Source: a virus
Length of the DNA stretch: 28,580 bases
Reading direction: 5' to 3' (one strand)
Virus record (IMG/VR): IMGVR_UViG_3300030116_005122
Coordinates: 1 to 28,580 of that record
The notes under the pieces are model-generated. The model worked only from the letters and a program-made list of their open reading frames with translations. It made no database searches and was not told the DNA's origin. The position numbers and the translations under genes are program-made. This document shows, piece after piece, positions 1-5,813 of the stretch. Every line of letters begins with the position of its first letter. Position 1 is the stretch's first letter.

Positions 1-254
1 AAAATCATTTCTTTCATTTGTTTTACATTCTCTTCGAACGCTGGAGATTCACCCATAATTTCTTTAGCGTAATCTTCCCAATATATCTTTTGTAAATCAG
101 GTTTACTTGCTCTAAAGTTCTCTGATAACTTCCAATTATTTATACCTGTATAATCTTCAGGCAAATATTGTGGATAATTTTCTTTTACTACTTTTTCTAA
201 CCCTTGACAGAAATCCCTTAGAACCCCATCAACATCAATACCAACTGTAATCAC
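1..254 (-). CDS. HAD-type 5' nucleotidase-like protein (3' end missing)
   Basis: The first 84 residues are visible; the gene runs off the window edge. The N-terminus reads VGIDVDGVLRDF. The two Asp of the DxDG motif (D7 and D9) are the nucleophile and acid/base of the haloacid dehalogenase superfamily, as in 5'(3')-deoxyribonucleotidases and related phage phosphatases. It would be expected to remove phosphate from a nucleotide or similar small substrate in the cytoplasm, but the substrate cannot be inferred from this part. The start is GTG at 254: a GAGGT ribosome site lies 8 nt upstream and no in-frame ATG is better placed. It follows the small membrane protein gene and has its own host-type promoter just upstream. 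Motifs II-IV lie outside the window, so activity cannot be judged. Confidence 0.7.
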   Translation of the reverse strand, partial: MITVGIDVDGVLRDFCQGLEKVVKENYPQYLPEDYTGINNWKLSENFRASKPDLQKIYWEDYAKEIMGESPAFEENVKQMKEMI

Positions 255-279
255 TTATTTATACCTCATTTATTAGACT

Positions 280-311
280 CAAATTTACAAACAATTTCAT
301 ATATTTGTCAA
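280..311 (-). promoter_or_regulatory. Bacteroidota-type promoter (TTG-N21-TAAATTTG)
   Basis: On the minus strand TTGACA (311-306) is followed by TAAATTTG (287-280). TTG and TA are separated by exactly 21 nt. This fits the Bacteroidota -33 TTG / -7 TAnnTTTG promoter, and the upstream element is also a perfect sigma70-type -35. It begins 5 nt past the stop of the membrane protein gene and would start transcription about 20 nt before the GTG of the HAD gene. The same architecture and spacing recur at 5211-5242. Confidence 0.65.
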
Positions 312-315
312 GCTT

Positions 316-645
316 TTATTTGACATTTATCAAGATAATTGTTAGTGCTAAAAGTAAAGAAACAATAATTCTTGGTGACGGAACTTCACTTAGTATCATC
401 CACGTCAACAAACCAAATATCAAATTACCCAAACCAAAACCTATCATTCTTATATTCCACACGTAACCAAAATGCTCATAAGAGAATCTTGTAGAGTAAT
501 AAAAGAAATAACTTATAGGAATTCCTATCAGTAATATGAACCATTGTGATTTAGCCCACTCCCATTTGAATTGTGCATTCATATGAAAGAAAGCCACTAT
601 GTGACCTAACGCTGATAACATGATAGCGTATATTAATTTAGACAT
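316..645 (-). CDS. small four-helix inner-membrane protein
   Basis: A 109-residue, very hydrophobic protein with four predicted transmembrane helices, at about residues 3-21, 34-51, 66-85 and 91-108. There is no signal peptidase site, so it is probably an integral inner-membrane protein. Size and four-helix layout resemble small multidrug-resistance/DMT-type half-transporters, but I see no convincing signature and give no substrate. The ATG at 645 lies inside the end of the Mom-like gene (8-nt overlap) and has GAGG 6 nt upstream, so the two are translationally coupled. The function is unknown; a role in the infected cell's envelope is possible. Confidence 0.75.
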   Translation of the reverse strand: MSKLIYAIMLSALGHIVAFFHMNAQFKWEWAKSQWFILLIGIPISYFFYYSTRFSYEHFGYVWNIRMIGFGLGNLIFGLLTWMILSEVPSPRIIVSLLLALTIILINVK

Positions 646-1390
646 TTATTTCCTCAATAGGTGTAAGATACTCTTCAGCGTCTGTAGGATATGGTTTTGG
701 TTCGTGTTTCATATTTGACTTATACATTTTGTTTTCTTTCTTATTACCTAAGAAATATAGGTAACGATGTTTTTCAGGTTCTTTTCTTCTCCAAAAAGTT
801 TCACCTATAGCTTCTCGCAACTTATCAACATTGTGACTTCCAAACCTAGCTGATACAGTCCTACTATGTATCCAATCATATGGTTCTTTAGTCAGCGATA
901 CCGAATAGTTAGGCATCAGATTCAATCCTGCACCTTGATAAATCCAATTTGTAGCTTTGTAAATACCACCCAAATGTAATCTATCAGGATCGGCATAACT
1001 GATAAGAACTTTGATATTTTCATCATGTTTTTTCAACCATTTGAAAGATAACCCTATTGAAAGTGATTCTACATTCTTTCCATAACCATCATGAATGAAC
1101 AATCTTGTCAGCTCTAAGATGTTATGTGTTTGAAGAATATTCTCATCCTTGAATATAGAACCCATTACAGTTCTACCCACAGGGTAGCCATAAGTCATAC
1201 ACCCAATCAACTTTTCCTCATTCCAATCTGCAAACCACGGATGAGGACTATCGGATTTATGGAATATACCTATGGCATACCTACAAGAAGAAAACCTGTG
1301 CGAATAATGATTTTCTACAATCATTCTCTTCGCTCTTTTTTTGTCTATTTCTTGTAGATAAACTTTTGATTTATCTACATATTCAGACAT
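638..1390 (-). CDS. Mom-like DNA-modification protein (GNAT-fold)
   Basis: A 250-residue protein resembling the phage Mu Mom family, which modifies adenine in DNA and protects phage DNA from restriction enzymes. Visible features are an N-terminal ENHYSHR segment (residues 26-32), an LIGCMTYG strand (61-68), ELTRLFI (93-99), and the central block SYADPDRLHLGGIYKATNW (131-149) followed by IYQG. An Asp- and Gly-rich stretch ending in IY-A-NW-Y-G is typical of Mom-like proteins. The C-terminal 60 residues are basic, which suits DNA binding. The start overlaps the clamp stop by one base (TAATG), so it is translated with the replisome genes. The exact chemistry in this branch is unknown; a different acyltransferase activity is possible. 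Confidence 0.72.
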   Translation of the reverse strand: MSEYVDKSKVYLQEIDKKRAKRMIVENHYSHRFSSCRYAIGIFHKSDSPHPWFADWNEEKLIGCMTYGYPVGRTVMGSIFKDENILQTHNILELTRLFIHDGYGKNVESLSIGLSFKWLKKHDENIKVLISYADPDRLHLGGIYKATNWIYQGAGLNLMPNYSVSLTKEPYDWIHSRTVSARFGSHNVDKLREAIGETFWRRKEPEKHRYLYFLGNKKENKMYKSNMKHEPKPYPTDAEEYLTPIEEINV

Positions 1391-2121
1391 TAGTCTACTG
1401 TTGTTTTTGCTACTAATACGTAAGAAGCATCAAAGTTATCAACTTTGAAATTTACTTTTGCTAAACCTGCAGCAGAAACATAAAGAGTAGCAGACTCACA
1501 ATCTTTGTTTGCACTCAATACTTCTTTGAAAGTATCTGCGTCGAAGAATACAGGTTCATCGAAAGACTCTATCTTTTTAGTATCTACGGGAATAGTTACT
1601 TTATTTGATTGAGTCGTCGTACTGTGTCCGATAACAACTTTAGCATCCACCCCATCAGAAATGACTGCGAAAGTACCTATATCAGACAATGCTCCCTTAC
1701 CTGAAATAAACGAATTGATAAATTGTTTATCCATTTCGATTTCTAATCCAAAGTCAGGAACATTTGTAAGGTCAGGTTTTTTAGATACGACATCAAGTCT
1801 TGCCAAACCATAATTTACTTTGGCGTTTGTTCTTGTTGACTTCACTTCTAATTGTGAAACCATATCACCAACCTTATCAGCTGTGATTGATATCTCACCA
1901 TCAAGAACATTCAACAACTTGATAAGATCCTGAATCTCATAGAGACCCATTTCGTAGTCACCAAAACCACCCTTATCTAATACTATATCACCCACACAAC
2001 TCTTTGCTGAGTTGATGAATGAACAACTTAGTTTATCTTTCGTTGACGTTACAGGCGCAGATTGTGTCTGACCACCTAAGTAGAAACGATTGATAAAACC
2101 CATTAGTGTTGACTTTTCCAT
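1390..2121 (-). CDS. 45: DNA polymerase sliding clamp, gp45-like
   Basis: A 243-residue protein, close in size to T4 gp45 (228 residues), encoded directly after the DNA polymerase. Gp45-type clamps are trimeric rings that tether the family B polymerase to DNA and, in T4, also activate late transcription. The call rests on length, the alternating short-strand pattern with two similar halves (LYEIQDLIKLLNVLDG near residue 60-75 in the first, a comparable FDADTFKEVLSANKD segment near 193-207 in the second), and position next to the polymerase. The polymerase ends in an aromatic peptide of the clamp-binding type. The ATG at 2121 has GGAG 6 nt upstream. No clamp-loader genes (44/62) are next to it, unlike T4 where 45-44-62 are adjacent. 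Confidence 0.82.
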   Translation of the reverse strand: MEKSTLMGFINRFYLGGQTQSAPVTSTKDKLSCSFINSAKSCVGDIVLDKGGFGDYEMGLYEIQDLIKLLNVLDGEISITADKVGDMVSQLEVKSTRTNAKVNYGLARLDVVSKKPDLTNVPDFGLEIEMDKQFINSFISGKGALSDIGTFAVISDGVDAKVVIGHSTTTQSNKVTIPVDTKKIESFDEPVFFDADTFKEVLSANKDCESATLYVSAAGLAKVNFKVDNFDASYVLVAKTTVD

Positions 2122-2139
2122 TATTACTCCTTTATATAC

Positions 2140-2165
2140 ATATATATCATTCTAAATCTTCAAAA
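2140..2165 (-). promoter_or_regulatory. candidate phage promoter element TTTTGAA-N8-ATGATATATAT
   Basis: On the minus strand TTTTGAA (2165-2159), an 8-nt spacer and ATGATATATAT (2150-2140) lie between the polymerase stop and the clamp ATG. The same two words at the same spacing occur before the SSB gene (16372-16397), and ATGATATATAT was noticed nowhere else in the window. The spacing does not fit a sigma70 promoter, so a phage-specific promoter or regulator site is proposed. No TTTG -7 box is present. Confidence 0.4.
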
Positions 2166-4667
2166 TCAAAAGAATTTGTTGAATCCAAAATTATCATTTG
2201 GTTCTTCCCAAGACAATGCTTCATATAACATTGTAATTTTTTTACTCAAACCTTGAGTGTAAATCTTATCAGTATTGATGTATTGTTTTATAAAATCTAA
2301 TGTTTCTTTAGGGTCTTCATGTCCCTTATAACAGATAGTCTCAAACTTGAATGGATTATCTTTTAGATATACCCACTTGATTTTTTCACCATTACCAATC
2401 GTCTGATACTTATTAGTTAGCTTGTTTATAAGTAAGAAGTTATTATAGTTTATAGCCGCCTTGATGTGTACAGGTGTTCCTTTTTTTGGCTGCATGATAT
2501 CACCACCCTTTTCAACATACTTCTTCACATTCTTTGCAGAAGTCGGCATAGCTATCGTGTCATAGTTCTTCAATTTCATTGAGTTCTTGAAGTTCAAAAT
2601 ATATTCATCAATTTTATGTTTAGGTACACTTGCTAAGATATCTTCTAATACTTTTGTTAGTGCTTCTTTCATAGCGATTGGGAAACTACTACGAACAATA
2701 TCTAAACCCTTTACGTGAAGTTTGTCTACCTTTACACCATTGTCATTGATAATCTTTAGACCATATCTTTTCTTAGTGACAAACAAACCACTTTTAGCAA
2801 TCAACTCTTGTTTGATTTCAAATCTATGTTTTTCTGTATTACAAAACTTTTTAGCGAACAAATCATAAGAATCATTTAAATACTTTTGTACGTCAGAAGC
2901 AATCTCTAAGATTTTTTCTGTCACCACATTTTCATCTTTGATATCTACGTGTGGATACTTCTTTTTGATGATAGGAATAGCAGAATAGAAAACTGAATCT
3001 GTATCAATATAGATACAATAATTGTCTTTATCACCCAAAGTTGAATTATAATAATGATTAGCCATCAATTTTGTATACTTGATAAGTTCAACGCCCGTAG
3101 TAGTGGTTGCTTCTGCATTATCTAAGTCATAGAAACGAAATACAGGCAAACCCAACACACCATACAATGAGTTTAGAACAACCTTTTGAATATATTGTCG
3201 TCTATCGAAGTATGCGTATTTCTCTTTATCACCCTCATCAGCGAATTTCTTTGCTAACTTTCTAAACTCAACTCTATCATCAAACCACTTCTCTAACAAT
3301 GTGGGAATCAAACCACGTTTTTCTTGATTATACATGACACCATTTGATGATACTGATACGTCATTATCTGTAAAAAATGATTTCATATCAGCTGATGACA
3401 TCTTAGCTTTTTCTTTACCATCATCATCCACAACCGAATATGTTTTATCTACCCCTTTGACAAACTCCTCTGCATTCCAACCAACCAATTTACCAAGTTT
3501 AGTTTCAGGCGATATGTTGAGAGTCATAATAATAGATGGATACATAGACGTAATATCTAAGTCATAAACCCATTCATGCTTACCTTTTATAGGATCCTGA
3601 ACGAATGCGCCTGAAAACTTATCGTCTCTACCCATCAACTCTCTGTTTTCCTTATTCTTATCAGGTGCTACAATACCAACTTTCTTCAGATAAACAAGTA
3701 TTGCACCCTCAAGAAATCTTGATGAGAAATAAACATTTTCATATGGTACGTGTCCTAAGTGACAAATAGCTCTAGCGATATTTATGAAGTCTAACTTTGC
3801 ATCCAACTTCTCAAGTATGATAACGTCATTGATGTTATATTTTACAAACCTATTTCTATCTGATTCGTATAAGTCATCAAGAGTTCCATCATAAGAAACT
3901 TTTTTCAACCCAACTTCTAACTCACCGATATCATCTAATCGATACGAAGACCTTTCACCAAAAGATAGTTTTTTATACAACTCAAGATAGTCAAGAGAAG
4001 ACACACCTGCAATCTTGTAAGTACCTGTTCTCTCTTGATAATCAACGATTCCGATTGGTGATAAACATTTGGCAGTCTCAGCACCCAAAACAACCATAGT
4101 TCTATTGTGTAGATATGGAACGTCAAACCTATCACTATTCCAACCACTAATGATTGTAGGACAGATTTCTAAATACTTTTCGAAAAACTTTTTGAGTAAA
4201 TCCTCTTCATAATCAAATCTCATAACTTCGGTTTCACCAAAGAGATTTGTATTTACTTTCTTTTCTTTATCAAGAACATAACAATAATATTTTTTAGTCA
4301 ACGCATCATAAAATGCAATAGAAGTTATTGCGTTTGCAGCTCTACTAACATCAGGAAAACCATCGGTGACTTCTACCTCAATATCAAAGAACATCACACG
4401 ATGTCCCTCAGACATCTCATCACTATCTGTATAGGTATCAACAAGAAATCTCATCTCAGGCATTACATCACTTTCAAATGCCTCATCATATTCCTTTGCT
4501 TGTCTTGGTGTAACCTTTTTCAACTTGTCTCCATATAAAGAAACAAACTGCCCACCCCTATCTTTCACATAAGCATAAGGTTTATAAGGAAATACTTGAT
4601 ACCCTTTTTTGTCATCCCATAAGTGTATACGGCGACGACTGTTTTCGAAGAAAATATTTTGGTAAAT
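2166..4667 (-). CDS. 43: family B replicative DNA polymerase, gp43-like (apparent ATT start)
   Basis: The replicative polymerase with 3'-5' proofreading, about 833 residues. Counting from the GTG at 4568, the motifs are Exo I FFDIEVEVTDGFPD (D62, E64), Exo II SGWNSDRFDVPYL (141-153), Exo III YNINDVIIL (244-252), polymerase motif A YDLDITSMYPS (335-345), motif B LNSLYG (465-470) and motif C YIDTDS (520-525). All catalytic residues are present. The C-terminus FGFNKFF resembles the clamp-binding tail of T4 gp43. The GTG at 4568 has no ribosome site and would remove a typical B-family N-terminus: the 33 codons before it read as coding (IHLWDDKKGY, then KPYAYV). The open frame starts after a TAA and contains no ATG, GTG or TTG before 4568. 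The best candidate is ATT at 4667, 6 nt after AAAGG and next to the upstream stop. Confidence 0.95.
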   Translation of the reverse strand: MYQNIFFENSRRRIHLWDDKKGYQVFPYKPYAYVKDRGGQFVSLYGDKLKKVTPRQAKEYDEAFESDVMPEMRFLVDTYTDSDEMSEGHRVMFFDIEVEVTDGFPDVSRAANAITSIAFYDALTKKYYCYVLDKEKKVNTNLFGETEVMRFDYEEDLLKKFFEKYLEICPTIISGWNSDRFDVPYLHNRTMVVLGAETAKCLSPIGIVDYQERTGTYKIAGVSSLDYLELYKKLSFGERSSYRLDDIGELEVGLKKVSYDGTLDDLYESDRNRFVKYNINDVIILEKLDAKLDFINIARAICHLGHVPYENVYFSSRFLEGAILVYLKKVGIVAPDKNKENRELMGRDDKFSGAFVQDPIKGKHEWVYDLDITSMYPSIIMTLNISPETKLGKLVGWNAEEFVKGVDKTYSVVDDDGKEKAKMSSADMKSFFTDNDVSVSSNGVMYNQEKRGLIPTLLEKWFDDRVEFRKLAKKFADEGDKEKYAYFDRRQYIQKVVLNSLYGVLGLPVFRFYDLDNAEATTTTGVELIKYTKLMANHYYNSTLGDKDNYCIYIDTDSVFYSAIPIIKKKYPHVDIKDENVVTEKILEIASDVQKYLNDSYDLFAKKFCNTEKHRFEIKQELIAKSGLFVTKKRYGLKIINDNGVKVDKLHVKGLDIVRSSFPIAMKEALTKVLEDILASVPKHKIDEYILNFKNSMKLKNYDTIAMPTSAKNVKKYVEKGGDIMQPKKGTPVHIKAAINYNNFLLINKLTNKYQTIGNGEKIKWVYLKDNPFKFETICYKGHEDPKETLDFIKQYINTDKIYTQGLSKKITMLYEALSWEEPNDNFGFNKFF

Positions 4668-4669
4668 AA

Positions 4670-4948
4670 CTAACCTTTCTTATTCATAGCTTCTACAGCT
4701 TTATCGTGTTTCAACACGTGTATAGGTTTACCTAAAGATTCTACCAACTCATCGTAGAATCCTAACTTTATAGATACATTCATAACTACTTGAATGTCAT
4801 CCCAACTTAGATTAGTAAACCATTCTAAATTTTCAATTTCAAGTAAACTAACTGCTTCACTCTTTGAGTAACCACCATCTAACAACATCGGATAAGTATA
4901 TCCTGTTTTTTCATCTATAAAAGTGCCAACTGATTGTAATTCAATCAT
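4670..4948 (-). CDS. hypothetical protein (92 aa)
   Basis: A soluble, mildly acidic 92-residue protein that I do not recognise. It has an N-terminal strand-rich part (about 1-30) and predicted helices afterwards (SKSEAVSLLEIENLEWF; DDIQVVMNVSIKLGFYDELVESLG), with no Cys and no obvious catalytic motif. Its ATG overlaps the previous stop as ATGA, with GGAG 8 nt upstream. Its own end sits 2 nt before the ATT start proposed for the DNA polymerase. Translation of the polymerase may therefore depend on ribosomes finishing this gene, and a regulatory role like that of T4 regA cannot be excluded. There is no sequence evidence for such a role. Confidence 0.75.
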   Translation of the reverse strand: MIELQSVGTFIDEKTGYTYPMLLDGGYSKSEAVSLLEIENLEWFTNLSWDDIQVVMNVSIKLGFYDELVESLGKPIHVLKHDKAVEAMNKKG

Positions 4949-5187
4949 ATTCCATACTCCAAATCTAATTTACCCTCTAACCATTCAGTTTCATTTTCTA
5001 TAGCTGAATAGTGATTTTGTAATTCTTCTAAAAGAGCTACTTGCTTTTCTTCAGACATATAAGATAACTTAGTAGGTTTACCTGCGTACCACATATCTAC
5101 AATCTTTATCTCATTATTGATAGAGCTAACAACATACTCCACTTTCAATGGAGCCAATAGCATTTCTTTTTCGAATACATAAGTCAT
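4945..5187 (-). CDS. hypothetical protein (80 aa)
   Basis: A small acidic protein of 80 residues, unrecognised. A longer frame begins at an ATG at 5202, but the ATG at 5187 is chosen because GAAGGG lies 7 nt before it, and the promoter at 5211-5242 would start transcription too close to 5202 for that codon to have a leader. The sequence begins MTYVFEKEMLLAPLKVEY and continues with short strands and one helix (SEEKQVALLEELQNHYSAIE). It has no membrane segment and no metal-binding cluster. It is the first gene of a short cluster leading into the DNA polymerase. Confidence 0.72.
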   Translation of the reverse strand: MTYVFEKEMLLAPLKVEYVVSSINNEIKIVDMWYAGKPTKLSYMSEEKQVALLEELQNHYSAIENETEWLEGKLDLEYGI

Positions 5188-5210
5188 ATTTATTCCCTTC
5201 ATTTACTAAC

Positions 5211-5242
5211 CAAATATAAGAATAAAATATGATACGTGTCAA
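5211..5242 (-). promoter_or_regulatory. Bacteroidota-type promoter (TTG-N21-TATATTTG)
   Basis: On the minus strand TTGACA (5242-5237) and TATATTTG (5218-5211) are separated, TTG to TA, by 21 nt, exactly as at 280-311. It also reads as a good sigma70 promoter (TTGACA, 18 nt, TATATT). The -35 element overlaps the stop codon of the 176-residue gene (GCT TGA CA). It would drive the two small genes and then polymerase, clamp and Mom-like protein. Confidence 0.7.
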
Positions 5243-5769
5243 GCCTTTTTTTGATAATTTTTTGGATAAACTTTTAATGTTTTTATCTCTTCCTCACTAA
5301 ATTTATCGAAATATTTTGTCTCTAATAACTTTCTATGAGCTTTATTTAGTTCTTCTGTTCCTGCGATATTGATTAGAAAATAAGGTGAACCTTTTCTTGT
5401 TTCTTCACCTGCTGCGGTGTGGTGTTCATAAGGTGAAAAGCATAGGGCTTTTATATCTGAATAACCCCTATCTTCCATAAGTAGCTGAATAGCTTTCTGA
5501 TACTTTCTTCTATCCACCTCTTCCCACAACAAACCATCCGTATTCATACATATCACTAAAGCAGATGTAAAATCACTATTTTCAAACTTTTCTAATATAT
5601 CTGTAAAAGATGATTCGTTTGGATACCAAATCTCAAACATCAACCCATCCTTTTCACGTTCTGCTTTTACAAACGGACATACAGGCATACCACCAAAGTT
5701 TTCATTTGGGATTTCAAGATACTCTGTAATCCAAGATTTTACTTCTGTTAGAATTTGTTTTTTATCCAT
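5239..5769 (-). CDS. hypothetical protein with CPF motif (176 aa)
   Basis: A soluble 176-residue protein that I cannot assign. It begins with a helix (KQILTEVKSWITEYLEIP), then N-x-N-FGGMPVCPFVK (residues 23-35), where a conserved-looking Cys-Pro-Phe follows a Gly-Gly turn. An alternating strand/helix part follows (FTSALVICMNTDGLLWEE), and the second half holds FSPYEHHTAAG with two adjacent His. The GMPVCPF context resembles a motif in uncharacterised phage and bacterial proteins, but I know no biochemical function. It follows the receptor gene and its terminator. There is no clear Shine-Dalgarno before the ATG at 5769, so expression may be low or depend on read-through. Confidence 0.75.
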   Translation of the reverse strand: MDKKQILTEVKSWITEYLEIPNENFGGMPVCPFVKAEREKDGLMFEIWYPNESSFTDILEKFENSDFTSALVICMNTDGLLWEEVDRRKYQKAIQLLMEDRGYSDIKALCFSPYEHHTAAGEETRKGSPYFLINIAGTEELNKAHRKLLETKYFDKFSEEEIKTLKVYPKNYQKKA

Positions 5770-5776
5770 AACATTT

Positions 5777-5805
5777 AAGAGAAAAGGGGGGAAATAAATC
5801 CCCCC
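5777..5805 (-). terminator. intrinsic terminator after the TonB receptor
   Basis: On the minus strand six G (5805-5800) and six C (5791-5786) form a stem with one extra A-T pair and a 6-nt loop. The run TTTTCTCTT follows directly. It begins 8 nt after the receptor stop codon. This is a textbook rho-independent terminator and would end the reductase-synthetase-receptor unit. Confidence 0.8.
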
Positions 5806-5813
5806 AAATCAAT

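Noticed and set aside
4568-4568. GTG at 4568 as the polymerase start
   Set aside because: There is no ribosome site, and the start would cut off an N-terminal segment that clearly reads as polymerase sequence.
5200-5202. ATG at 5202 as start of the 80-residue gene
   Set aside because: The GAAGGG ribosome site lies downstream of this codon, and the promoter at 5211-5242 leaves almost no leader; ATG at 5187 fits better.
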